In this document: one piece after another, positions 7,308 through 17,112 of the stretch
Layout: every line of letters starts with the position of its first letter
Position numbering within the stretch: the first letter of the stretch is position 1
Assembly: GCA_026002975.1 (NCBI GenBank)
Contig: BPGJ01000008.1
Span: forward strand, 99,754 to 141,394
Source of the DNA: Acidimicrobiia bacterium
Lineage (GTDB): Bacteria > Actinomycetota > Acidimicrobiia > Spongiisociales > ZC4RG35
Direction of reading: 5' to 3'
Length of the DNA: 41,641 bases
Program-made: the position numbers and the translations under genes
Notes under the pieces: generated by a model
The model's input: the letters and a program-made list of their open reading frames with translations, nothing else
Database searches by the model: none
Told to the model about the DNA's origin: nothing

Positions 7308-8831
7308 ATGATCCGCCTGCTCTCAGCCGTCGCGGCCGGTGTGGGCTTTGCGCTGGCTTTCCCCACCACCGGCTGGTGGTGGCTCGCCGTCCCGGCCGTC
7401 GCCGTGTTCCTGGCCGGAGTCCGGACGGCCAGGAGCCGGGGTGAAGCGGCAGTGGTGGGAGCGGGCTTCGGCTTGGCGTTCTTCGGGCTGCTGTTTCCCT
7501 GGTTGGCCGAGCTGGGTTGGATCGCCTTCGTCCCCCTGTGGATCCTCGAATCCTCGTTCTTCGTGGTGTTGGCCGTGGCCTTGTGGGCCGCCAGGCGGAC
7601 CTCGGGATGGGTCTGGGGTCTGGTGGCGGCGGGGATGTGGGGTCTGGCGGAGTGGATCAGGGCCCGTTTCCCTCTGGGGGGCTTCCCCTGGGGGAACCTG
7701 GCCTTCCCGCTGGGTGAGGCGGCCGGGTTCCGGAACGCCGCCCAGTGGGTCGGGGCTTCGGGCCTCTCCGTGGTCGGTGCGTGGCTGGCCGCCGGTTCGG
7801 TGGAGGCGATCCGGCGGCGCCGTGTGGGGCCGGCGGCGATACCCGCCGGACTGGCGCTGGTGTTCACCATCGCCGGAGCGATGTTTCCCGCCGTTCCCGA
7901 CGGACAGCCGGTGAGGGTGGCGATCGTCCAGGGAAGCACACCATGCCCCGGCACCCACTGTCCCGACGAGCGGCTCATCACCTACCGCACCCATCTCGAG
8001 CTGACCCGCAGCCTCGAGCCGGGCAGTGTCGATCTGGTGGTGTGGCCGGAGGGCTCCACCGGGGGTTTCGCCGCCGACCCGATCCTGGTTCCCGAAGTGG
8101 GCGCCGAGATGGCCGCCGAGGCGGCCCGGCTGGGTGCCGTGCTGGTGGCCGGAGGCGACCGCCCGGTGTCGGACACCGAGTGGATCAACGCCAACGTGAT
8201 CTTCGGGCCCGACGGCACCCTGGTCGGCGAATACCGCAAACGGCACCCGGTCCCCTTCGGCGAGTACGTTCCTGCCCGCCCCCTGTTCGGATGGGTGAAG
8301 GAACTCGAGGCGGTGCCCCGCGACATGATCCGGGGTGACGGGCCGTTGGTGGTCGACCTCGGGTTCGGGCCCTTCGGGACGGTCATCTCCTTCGAGGGTG
8401 CCTTCGCCCGTTACGCCCGGGAGACCGTGGCGGAAGGAGCCGGGCTGCTGGTGGTGGCGACCAACCAGGGGTCGTACCCCTACTCGCCGGCCTCCGACCA
8501 GTTCATCTGGATGACCCGGATGCGGGCCGCCGAGTCGGGGGTGGACGTGGTCCACGCCGCGGTGACGGGACGCTCCACCCTGATCACCGACGGCGGACGG
8601 ATCGGCGAGAGGACCCCACTGGCCGAACCCGCCCTGCTGGTGGGCACGGTGCGTATGCGGACCGCCGGACCGACGCTCTACGTCAGATGGGGCGACTGGT
8701 TCGTCTGGGGGGTGTCGGCGGCCGGCGTGTTGGCTTGGTACCTGTCTCGGAACACGAGCTCGGATAGGGGAAGCCTGCCCCGGAACGGCGAGGCCGCCCG
8801 GGCGGAGGCTTCCGCCTCCCGATCCGGATAA
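7308..8831 (+). CDS. lnt: apolipoprotein N-acyltransferase with Ser for catalytic Cys
   Basis: Inner-membrane enzyme that N-acylates lipoprotein cysteines. About seven hydrophobic segments fill residues 1-195, followed by a nitrilase-fold domain. The catalytic Glu is E248 (VVWPEGS) and the Lys is K311 (YRKRHPVPFGEYVP). The third position, Cys in ICYE of E. coli Lnt (C387), is Ser361 here in VISFEGAF (TCC, 8388-8390). ATNQGSY and the C-terminal membrane segment around WGVSAAGVLAWYL follow. The start ATG 7308 has GGGGG just upstream. The last 29 residues lie antisense to the nitroreductase gene and are of low complexity, so the true stop may have been lost to an indel. Confidence 0.9.
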   Translation: MIRLLSAVAAGVGFALAFPTTGWWWLAVPAVAVFLAGVRTARSRGEAAVVGAGFGLAFFGLLFPWLAELGWIAFVPLWILESSFFVVLAVALWAARRTSGWVWGLVAAGMWGLAEWIRARFPLGGFPWGNLAFPLGEAAGFRNAAQWVGASGLSVVGAWLAAGSVEAIRRRRVGPAAIPAGLALVFTIAGAMFPAVPDGQPVRVAIVQGSTPCPGTHCPDERLITYRTHLELTRSLEPGSVDLVVWPEGSTGGFAADPILVPEVGAEMAAEAARLGAVLVAGGDRPVSDTEWINANVIFGPDGTLVGEYRKRHPVPFGEYVPARPLFGWVKELEAVPRDMIRGDGPLVVDLGFGPFGTVISFEGAFARYARETVAEGAGLLVVATNQGSYPYSPASDQFIWMTRMRAAESGVDVVHAAVTGRSTLITDGGRIGERTPLAEPALLVGTVRMRTAGPTLYVRWGDWFVWGVSAAGVLAWYLSRNTSSDRGSLPRNGEAARAEASASRSG

Positions 8832-9250
8832 CCCAGGGCGATCACCACGCGACACCAGTGGTCGTCGGGCACCCCCAACACCCGCCTGGCGCAGTCGTGC
8901 CGGTGCATGGTCTGGGGCACCGACCCCACCCCCAGCGCTGCCGCGGCGAGCATGATGGTCTGGCTGACCCGGCCGAGGTCCCATTCGTAGGATCCCGGCA
9001 GGCCGACCACTGCGATCACCAGCGGTGCTCGCCGCATCGGTTCGGTGAAGTCGCCGCACTCGGCCAGCCGCGCGATCTGGTCGGGGTCGGTGATCACCAC
9101 GAACCGCCAGTCCTGTCGGTTCTTGGCCGACCCGGTCCAGCGGGCTGCGTCGAGGATCGCCTCGACCACCTCGTCGGGGACCGGTTCCGGGCGGAAGTGG
9201 CGGACCACCCGGAGCCGCTTCAGAGCTTCGTACTCTCGTGGACGGGACAT
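8678..9250 (-). CDS. nitroreductase-family flavoprotein
   Basis: A 190-residue FMN-dependent oxidoreductase. The N-terminus VRHFRPEPVPDEVVEAILDAA and SAKNRQDWRFVVITDPDQ carry the FMN phosphate-binding pattern. LAAAALGVGSVPQTMH and VIALGYPDREA are typical of the second half. The conserved C-terminal LSELVFRDRY is followed by about 19 extra residues rich in Thr, Pro and Ala that run antisense into the lnt 3' end, giving 154 bp of convergent overlap. It is the last gene of a minus-strand operon (thioesterase, HAD, CoA-binding protein, nitroreductase), 24 bp after its predecessor. Substrate unknown. Confidence 0.88.
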   Translation of the reverse strand: MSRPREYEALKRLRVVRHFRPEPVPDEVVEAILDAARWTGSAKNRQDWRFVVITDPDQIARLAECGDFTEPMRRAPLVIAVVGLPGSYEWDLGRVSQTIMLAAAALGVGSVPQTMHRHDCARRVLGVPDDHWCRVVIALGYPDREAEASARAASPFRGRLPLSELVFRDRYQANTPAADTPQTNQSPHLT

Positions 9251-9274
9251 GACCCGGGGGAGCCTACCCGGGCG

Positions 9275-9676
9275 TCATCTGGCCAGCCGGAGCCGGCTGG
9301 CCACCATGATGCAGGCGTCGGCGATGTAGTCGAGGTCGAGTTCTTGGAGCAGGGCCAACAGGGCGGGGCTGTCGGCTCCCGGCTGCAGCCAGATCCGCCG
9401 GTAACCCAGGTCCGCTGCCTGCCTCACCACCTTTTCGCCTTGGTCGGCCGGCACCACCAGGTCGACGATGTCGGGCGGTTCGGGGAGGGAGGCCAGATCC
9501 GGGTAGGTCGGATCACCGTCGACGGTGGTGCGGTTGGGGTTCACCGCCATCACCCGGTATCCCTTGCGTTTCAGGTCCCGGTAGACCACCGACCCGTATT
9601 TGGCCGAGTCGTCGGTCGCACCTACCACCGCGATCCGGGTGGAGGTGTCGGCGAGGAGCTCGGTCAGGTCACCCAT
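9275..9676 (-). CDS. CoA-binding (Rossmann) domain protein, YccU type
   Basis: A 133-residue single-domain protein. The nucleotide-binding start is RIAVVGATDDSAKYGSVVYRDL, followed by GYRVMAVNPN, PDIVDLVVP, IWLQPGADSP and a C-terminal ACIMVASRL, the pattern of the CoA_binding_2 family. The family binds CoA in related acyl-CoA ligases, but the role of free-standing members is not established. ATG 9676 overlaps the stop of the HAD gene by 8 bases (ATGGGTGA), showing coupling. Confidence 0.9.
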   Translation of the reverse strand: MGDLTELLADTSTRIAVVGATDDSAKYGSVVYRDLKRKGYRVMAVNPNRTTVDGDPTYPDLASLPEPPDIVDLVVPADQGEKVVRQAADLGYRRIWLQPGADSPALLALLQELDLDYIADACIMVASRLRLAR

Positions 9677-10322
9677 CGACCAGCACCTCGGGAAGGCCCG
9701 TTAGGTCGTCTACCACCGCCGGGGGAGGGTCGGGCAGGGTCCATGGGCCGCGGGCCACGAACACGGCCCGGGCTCCTGCCGCCACCGCGCCCGCCACGTC
9801 CCAGTCGTGGGCAGCCACCATCCACATGCTGCCCGGCTCCGCCCCCAGGGTGCGGGCCGCGTACAAGTAGGGCTCGGGAGCGGGTTTGAACTTGGCCACC
9901 GGTTCGACCGTCAGCGTCGCCTCGAAAAAGCCGGCGATCCCGGCGTTGGCGAGTTGGGCGTCGAGGGCCTCCTGGGGGTTGTTGGTGAGGGTGGCCAGAC
10001 GGTGACCCGCCCGGCTGAGAGCCTCCAGAGCCGGCACCACGTCGGGATGCGGTGGAAGGTTGCGCATGTGCGAAACCACCTCCCGGCCTTCGACCGGTCC
10101 CAGGTCGACCTCCCGGCGCCGGGCCAGCCCGAGGAGCTGTTCCACCGCGATCTCGGAGAAGGGGCGATACCGGTCGAGGTGGTTGGCCACCAGCGAGCCG
10201 TGGAGCAGCCGAGCGAACCACTCCCCCAGTAGGTCGGCCGTCCCGAACGCCTCCTCGAATACTCGCTTCATGGGGGACAGATCGAGGAGGGTCTCGTTGA
10301 CGTCGAAGACGACGAGGCTCAC
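9669..10322 (-). CDS. haloacid dehalogenase type II (HAD superfamily)
   Basis: 217 residues. HAD motif I is [10 protein letters not shown] with the nucleophilic Asp, motif [16 protein letters not shown], motif III Lys in [14 protein letters not shown], and motif [14 protein letters not shown]. The wording of motifs I, II and IV fits (S)-2-haloacid dehalogenase, which replaces the halogen of short 2-haloacids with hydroxyl. Related HAD phosphatases remain possible. It sits between the thioesterase (ATGA overlap at 10319-10322) and the CoA-binding protein. Confidence 0.88.
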   Translation of the reverse strand: MSLVVFDVNETLLDLSPMKRVFEEAFGTADLLGEWFARLLHGSLVANHLDRYRPFSEIAVEQLLGLARRREVDLGPVEGREVVSHMRNLPPHPDVVPALEALSRAGHRLATLTNNPQEALDAQLANAGIAGFFEATLTVEPVAKFKPAPEPYLYAARTLGAEPGSMWMVAAHDWDVAGAVAAGARAVFVARGPWTLPDPPPAVVDDLTGLPEVLVDG

Positions 10323-10750
10323 GAGCGGGTCATCTCCTCACCCTGGAGGCTCTCCACCGCCTCCAGGAAGAACTCGGGAACGGGAGTCTTGGTGAAGCTG
10401 GAACGGTCCAGGAAGACGTGCACCTCCTCGCCCTCCACAACCGGCCGACCCGACTCCTCCTCCCAGGTGGCCAGCTGGAAACGTACCGAGGTCTTGCCCA
10501 CCCGGCCGACCCGCGCGCCGGTGAGGAGCGTTTCGCCGAGCCGGGCAGGGGACTTGAAGTCGAGCTCGGCGTGGGCCAGGACCATGTCGTAGCCCCGCCG
10601 CTCGAACTCCTCCCAACCGAGCCCCAGAGCGTCGAAGTAGTCGGTGATGGTGTCGTCGAAGTAGACGAGGTAGTTGGCGTTGAACACGATCCCCTGGGCG
10701 TCGGTGTCGGAGAAGCGAACACGTCGTCTGTAGGTGACAGGCCAGTCCAT
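10319..10750 (-). CDS. acyl-CoA thioesterase (hotdog fold, 4HBT/YbgC type)
   Basis: 143 residues with the 4-hydroxybenzoyl-CoA-thioesterase layout: [23 protein letters not shown], where the Asp of DTDAQG is the catalytic residue, then the long helix [12 protein letters not shown] and [14 protein letters not shown]. The enzyme hydrolyses acyl-CoA in the cytoplasm; the acyl chain cannot be read from the sequence. It is the first gene of the four-gene minus-strand operon and diverges from acs, with 90 bp between starts that presumably hold both promoters. Confidence 0.88.
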   Translation of the reverse strand: MDWPVTYRRRVRFSDTDAQGIVFNANYLVYFDDTITDYFDALGLGWEEFERRGYDMVLAHAELDFKSPARLGETLLTGARVGRVGKTSVRFQLATWEEESGRPVVEGEEVHVFLDRSSFTKTPVPEFFLEAVESLQGEEMTRS

Positions 10751-10840
10751 GTCTCCACGCTACATGGGGATCCCTCCTCCCGGCGCCCGAATCCGACTCT
10801 GCTTGGTAGGTTGAGGAGAGGTCGACGCCAAGGAGGTTCC

Positions 10841-12795
10841 ATGTCCCAGACGTTGGAGAACCTGCTCGAAGAGACTCGGGTGTTTCCACCGAGCCCGGAG
10901 TTCACCGCGCAGGCCAATGCCAAACCGGGGGTGCACGAGGAGGCGGAGGCGGACTGGCTGGGGTTCTGGCATCGTCAGGCGTTGGAGCTGATCTCCTGGT
11001 TCAAGGAGCCGACCAAGGTCCTGGACGACTCGAACCCTCCGTTCTTCAAGTGGTTTTCGGACGGCGAGCTCAACCTGTCGTACAACTGCCTGGACCGTCA
11101 CCTCGAGGCGGGCTACGGCGACCAGGTGGCCTACCACTGGGTGGGGGAGCCGGGTGATACCAGGAGCATCACCTATGCCGAGCTGCACCGGGAGGTGTGC
11201 CGGTTCGCCAACGGGTTGAAGTCGCTGGGGTTGTCGAAGGGTGACCGGGTGGCGATCTACATGGGGATGGTTCCCGAGCTGCCGGTCGCCATGCTGGCCT
11301 GCGCCCGTCTGGGGATCGTGCATTCGGTGGTGTTCGGCGGGTTCTCCTCGGATGCCTTGGCGACCCGGATCCTGGACGCCGAGGCCCATGTGGTGATCAC
11401 CCAGGACGGAGCCTGGCGGGGGGGCAACGTGGTGCCTCTCAAGGCGAACACCGATGTGGCGTTGGCCCGCACCCCCGACGTGAAGAAGGTGGTGGTGCTG
11501 CGTCGGGCGAGAACGACGTCCACATGGAGCCGGGTCGGGACCTGTGGTGGCACGAGCTGGTGGAGGGACAGGACGAGACCTGCGACCCGGTGAGCCTCAA
11601 CGCGGAGGATCCCCTGTACATCCTCTACACGTCGGGAACCACCGGCAAACCCAAGGGGATCGTCCACACCCAGGGCGGGTATCTGACCCACATCACCACC
11701 ACCCACTCGTGGGTGTTCGACGTCAAGCCCGACCGGGACGTGTACTGGTGTGCGGCCGACATCGGCTGGGTGACCGGCCATTCGTACATCGTGTACGGGC
11801 CGTTGGCGAACCGGACGACCGGTGTCATGTACGAGGGGGCCCCCAACTACCCGGAGTGGGACCGGCTGTGGAAGATCGTCGAGGACTACAAGGTGACGAT
11901 CTTCTACACGGCTCCCACCGCCATCCGGGCGTTCATGAAGCAGGGCGAGGAGTACCCCGGTCGACACGACCTGTCGAGCCTCCGAGTGTTGGGGACGGTG
12001 GGCGAGCCGATCAACCCCGAGGCGTGGATGTGGTACCACCGTGTGATCGGCGGTGAGCGGTGCCCGATCGTGGACACCTGGTGGCAGACCGAGACCGGAG
12101 GGATCATGATCACTCCGCTACCCGGGGTGACCCCCACCAAGCCCGGGTCGGCCACCTTCCCGTTCCCCGGGATCGCGGCGGATGTGGTCGACGACCAGGG
12201 CAACTCGGTTCCCCTCGGGGAAGGCGGGTATCTGGTGATCACCCGGCCGTGGCCGGGGATGGCCCGCACCATCTACGGTGATCCCCAGCGGTTCGTCGAC
12301 ACCTACTGGTCGAGGTTCCCCGGCAAGTACTTCCCCGGCGACGGCGCCAAACGGGACAAGGACGGCTACTTCTGGCTGCTGGGCCGGGTGGACGACATCA
12401 TGCTGGTTTCGGGCCACAACATCTCCACCACCGAGGTGGAGTCGGCGCTGGTGTCGCATCCGGCGGTGGCCGAAGCCGCCGTGGTGGGACGCCGGGACGA
12501 AGTCACCGGCCAGGCGATCGCCGCGTTCGTGATCCTCAAGGCCGGGGTGGAGGGCGACCAGGCATTGATCGACGAGCTGAGGGACCACGTCGCCAAGACT
12601 TTGGGTCCGATCGCCAAACCGAAGTCGATCGTGTTCACCCCTGATCTGCCCAAGACCCGGTCGGGGAAGATCATGCGGCGACTCCTCAAGGACATCTCCG
12701 AGCAGCGCCAGTTGGGTGATGTGACCACCCTCGCCAACGAGGAGGTGGTCGAAGAGATCGCCAAGATGGCCGCCGCAGCTCCGCAGGAGGAGTGA
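10841..12795 (+). CDS. acs: acetyl-CoA synthetase (one frameshift)
   Basis: AMP-forming acetate:CoA ligase, about 651 residues when the single shift near 11505 is closed. Features: [41 protein letters not shown], the P-loop [25 protein letters not shown], the hinge region [20 protein letters not shown], and the acetylation-regulated lysine in [12 protein letters not shown] strong AAGGAGG (10829-10835) lies 5 bases before ATG 10841. The lost base falls after CTGCGTCGGGC. Its stop lies 3 bp from the stop of the convergent HNH gene. It supplies acetyl-CoA, for example from acetate overflow. Confidence 0.95.
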
Positions 12796-12798
12796 CCG

Positions 12799-14122
12799 CT
12801 AGGGGGATCGGCAGCCGCTCAGGTAGGTGTGCCCAAGCGGGCTGGTCCACCGGTATCCCCCTTCGGGGGTGGGCTGGTACTGCCATCCTGCGCGGTGTCG
12901 GATGACGTGGTGGTGGCGACACAGGGGGGCGAGGTTCTCTGGGCTGGTGGGCCCACCCCGGGAGTAGGGTCGCCGATGGTCGAGGTCGCACCTGGTGGCC
13001 GGCATGCGGCAACCGGGGAAGACGCAGGAATGGTGTTCGGCGCGGATGTGGCGAGCCTGGGCGTTGTTGGGGCGTCGCCGGGTGGTGCCGGTGTGGACGA
13101 CCTCGCCGGTTTGGGGATCGGTCACCGCGTATGACCAGCTTTGAGAGGTGAGGGCGACCCGACGGGCGATGTCGGCTATCACCGGGCCGTATCCGGCCAG
13201 CTCGCCTGGGTGCTGGTCGAGCTCGGCGAGGGTGGTGAGGTCCACACGGATCTCGACTCGTCCCGGTTTCGGGTTGGGTGCCTGTGGGAGATGGGTGGTG
13301 CGTCCCCGTAGCAGGTCGACGGCTATGTCGGTTCGGATCTGGTCGAGCGTCCGCTGTCTCGCCCGGCAGCGTCTTGAGCCGTCTGGCCAGAGAGTCGACG
13401 TGGTCGGAGGCGGCCATCGCCGCGTCGGGTGACACTCCGATGAGGAGGATGTCGGCGGTACCTTCGCAGGTGGGTTCGACCACCATTCGACGGTCGGCGG
13501 CTGCGTGCTCGAAACGCTTCTCGGCTTCCTCCGGTGCGGCTTGGATGGCGAGGCGGCGAAGCCGGGCGGCCAGCTGGCCGGTGGTGAGCCTCTCAGAGAG
13601 TTGGATGACCTGGTCGACCACCGTGCGGGCCGCGGTTTCGGAGAGGTGGGCGGTCTCCGAGACGAGGACCCGGGCCCGGCGGTGGTCGATCTTTCCCTGG
13701 GTCATCGCCTCCCCGACCTGCGGTAGGCGGACGAACAGGTCGCCGGCCATGGTCATCTCGCGGGTGGCCGTTCGGCGGGTGAGTCGGAGGGCGGAGCCGA
13801 CCTCGGCGGCGGCCGCCTGATATACGAACTCCTCGTCATCGACTGCCTCGTCTGCCAGGAGCTCCCGGTAGGCGTCGAGGATGGCCGTCATCGTCCGATA
13901 GACCTTGGCCTGCATGTGGGAGGCCATCCGTTGATAGGCCCGCAACACCACCACACGGTCTCCTGCGGGGAGCTCGTCGACGTCGACCGTCGACAGCAGG
14001 GCGGCCAACTCCGGCCCGGGTTGCCAGCTGTCGAGGCCATCGGGAAGCGACGACGAGGGCTCTGGCGACCTGTGATCGGGGTCCCCTTCCAGGCGGGCCA
14101 AGCTCCGGTAGGTATCGAACAT
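12799..14122 (-). CDS. DUF222 / HNH endonuclease (13E12 type, one frameshift)
   Basis: About 440 residues. The DUF222 domain occupies the N-terminal part (MFDTYRSLARLEGD..., VVVLRAYQRMASHMQAKVY, GKIDHRRARVLVSETAHL). The C-terminal HNH domain carries zinc cysteines and the HNH residues: CVFPGCRMPATRCDLDHRRPYSRGGPT then LCRHHHVIRH. The frame shifts near 13375 between them (LARRLKTLPG then TLDQIRTDIAVDLL). The family is abundant in actinobacteria, often in mobile or repeated copies, and its role is unknown. ATG 14122 is chosen because the family starts in this manner. Convergent with acs. Confidence 0.9.
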
Positions 14123-14183
14123 GTGTTCGAATCTACCGCAGAATGGCCCCCCTGTGAAGAGGGTCGTTTCGGGTGGGGCGCGT

Positions 14184-15228
14184 TCAGGCCGTGAGATTCC
14201 GCTCCGGGGCGCCCAAGCCCGGAAAACCCGCGTAGGCGGGGAGAGCCGGCTGGCCTCCCAGGTGCGCATACAGCACGCGGGAACCCGGCGGGATCTCACC
14301 CGAGCGGATCATTCCGATCAACCCGGCCATCGACTTCCCCTCGTAGACCGGGTCGGTGAGCATGCCTTCGGTGCGGGCAGCGAGCTGGATGGCCTCGATG
14401 GTCTGGCGATCGGGAACGCCGTAGCTGGGGCCCTGATATCCGGCGACCAGGGTGATCTCGTCGTCTCGAAGTGGTCGGCCGACTCCGATCATCTCAGCAG
14501 TGCGGCGGGCGATGCGAGCCACCTGGTCGATGGTCTTGTCGAACGTGGCCGAGGCATCGATGCCGATCACCCGTCGATCGTCGCGGTCTTCGAGGGCGAA
14601 TCCGGCGATCATCCCGGCTTGGGTCGACCCGGTCACCGTGCACACCACGATGGTGTCGAAGAAGACGCCGAGTTCCTCCTCCTGGACGGACACCTCACGG
14701 GCCCAATTGGCGAAGCCCAGTCCCCCCCAGAGGGTGGTCGGAAGCACCGGCCGGGATGGGATATGGCTTTCCACCCGCCTCGCGGACCGAGTCGATCGCT
14801 CGGGCCCACGAGTCGCGGAAGCCGATGTCGAACCCGGCTGGATCGAGGCGAACGTCGCCACCCATGATCCGACTGAGCTGGATGTTCCCCACCCGGTCGT
14901 AGCACATGTCGTGGTAGTCCACCCAGGCTTCCTGCACGACCACGGCTTTCAGGCCGAGCTTGCACGCCACCCCTACGACTTGGCGCGTGTGGTTGGACTG
15001 GATGCCGCCGATCGAAACCAGGGTGTCGCATCCGGTGTCGAGCGCTTCGGCGATGAGGTACTCGAGCTTGCGGACCTTGTTGCCGCCGTAGGCGATCCCA
15101 GAGTTGCAGTCCTCACGTTTCGCCCAGATCTCGACCTGCCCTCCAAGTGCTTCGGACAGACGGGGGAGGGGGTGGATCGGTGAAGGCCCGAACAGCAGCG
15201 GTTCGCGGCGGAAGTCGTCGAGGCTCAT
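14184..15228 (-). CDS. acdS: 1-aminocyclopropane-1-carboxylate deaminase (one frameshift)
   Basis: PLP enzyme converting ACC to 2-oxobutyrate and ammonia. The PLP lysine lies in [20 protein letters not shown], and [29 protein letters not shown] and [14 protein letters not shown] follow. Residues that separate true AcdS from D-cysteine desulfhydrase are both of the AcdS type: Glu in [17 protein letters not shown] and Leu in YAHLGG. A run of seven C at 14722-14728 coincides with the frameshift. ATG 15228 is preferred over 15237 because AAGGGA then lies about 9 bases upstream. Found in soil, plant-associated and marine bacteria; alone here, between the HNH gene and tRNA-Lys. Confidence 0.9.
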
Positions 15229-15449
15229 CGAAATCATTCCCTTCGTCTCGGAACTGAGGGTGTTGCCGGAAGCGGCGCCCCGGGGTCCATCGACCCATCA
15301 TCCCACCGGAGCCTCCGACCGGCAACCGGAGGGGGATTCCGGCCGCGGACCTCCTGGCGAGATAACGCGTCGACCTCCCGGCCCGGATCAGGGCTCGCAC
15401 CGAGCCTCCCGGTCGGACCGGGGCGTGGTCACGAGCTGGAGCCGGCCGG

Positions 15450-15916
<467 letters not shown>

Positions 15917-15959
15917 TTGCGGTATCCCCTGCAGCTCTATTAAGATTGGAAACGTTTCC
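15917..15959 (+). promoter_or_regulatory. promoter with perfect LacI-type operator
   Basis: TTGCGG (15917-15922), 18 bp, TAAGAT (15941-15946), then the perfect 12-bp palindrome GGAAACGTTTCC (15948-15959) covering the expected start of transcription. The first gene begins 26 bp later. The palindrome recurs with small changes upstream of other units of the cluster and is assigned to the LacI-family regulator at 28725-29753. Confidence 0.7.
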
Positions 15960-15985
15960 TAGAGGCTCAGAAGGGAGCGCTTCTG

Positions 15986-17109
15986 ATGAGCGATGACACG
16001 AGGCTTGAGTTCTCCGAGATGCTGGGCCGGCGAGTCCGGATGGGTTCCTGGGAGGATCAGAAGATCTCGACCTACCGAAAGATAAGGGAAGCCATCGCTG
16101 AGGGCCGATGGGAGGATGCATCCGAACTGGCCGACTACTTCACCGATGAAGCCAATGTTTGCTTCAGTCTGTATCGTCAGTGGGTGAGCCAGCTTCAGAG
16201 TTTTCTCCGCTCCAAAGGAGTGTCCAAGGAGGAGCTGGAGGAGATCGATCGAAACATACGGGCCAAGCTGACTCTTCCGGATGGGAGTCCCTGGAACCCT
16301 CACAGGCATTGGGATCGTTACAAGTCTGAACAGCGACAGCTGCTTGCTCATCTTCACCGGCAGGAGGCCGACGGGGCGCTCGATGCTCTTGAGGTGATGA
16401 AGGAGACCTGGCGGCAGTGTCACGACCGGGATGTTGACCACATTTATGGTCTCATGTCGGCTGTTCAAGACAGGTATAGGGCGTCCGGTATTGCCGAGAT
16501 GTATGAGCAGCTGCTCATGCCGCTCTTCGCATGGAGATACGGCAAGTTCGACATCGATCAGCACCCGTGGGACGAGGCGCTGGAGACGTTGATGCTGGTT
16601 GCGTGCGAGTCTATGCGAGGGACACCTCGTAGGACCGGAGCGGACCGGCGACTTCGAGCTGATTGAGACGGAGGACAGATTTATCCCTCAGGTTCGATCC
16701 ATGCGGATCAGGTCAGCGGACGATTCGAGGCGACTGGATCGAGGGTACGCCTGCCCGCATGGAGCCGCCGTACGAGTGGGGGGTGGCCAATGAGGAGGCT
16801 TCCTGGAACCATTATAGGAAGGGTCTCTGTCTCTACTGTGCGCACTGCATAGTGCTGATGGAAGAGATCCCAATAGACCGCTTCGGGTACCCGGTGCGCG
16901 TCGTTGACCCGCCCTACTACCCCGATACGGATCCGGACCCCCAGGTTCGTCAGAAATGCCAATGGCAGATGTTTAAGGATCCGACGGCAGTTCCAGAGGA
17001 ATATTACGAACGAGTTGGTCGCGCTAAACCCTCCGTGTTCGGCTCGTCGCATTTTGAGGCCCCACCTTTGCCAGACTCGGACTCTCTCGGCCTTCCGGGA
17101 AAGGGTTAG
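15986..17109 (+). CDS. uncharacterised Cys-motif protein (frameshifted)
   Basis: About 370 residues, read across shifts between about 16620 and 16690. The N-terminal half is helical and charged (GRWEDASELADYFTDEANVCF, GVSKEELEEIDRNIRAKL). The C-terminal half, reconstructed through DFELIETEDRFIL, RFDPCGSGQRTI and EPPYEWGVANEEASW, holds a tight CLYCAHC cluster, DRFGYPVRVVDPPYYPD and PEEYYERVG. The DPCGSG cysteine together with CxxCxxC suggests a metal or Fe-S site. I know of no assigned function. It is the first gene behind the operator at 15948 and is followed 3 bp later by a zinc alcohol dehydrogenase, so it probably belongs to the sugar pathway. SD: GAAGGGAGC upstream of ATG 15986. Confidence 0.72.
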
Positions 17110-17112
17110 CCG

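Noticed and set aside
10477..10488. GGAAACGTACCG resembles the cluster operator
   Set aside because: It lies inside the conserved coding region of the thioesterase gene in the GC-rich part, far from the regulon and without a promoter next to it.
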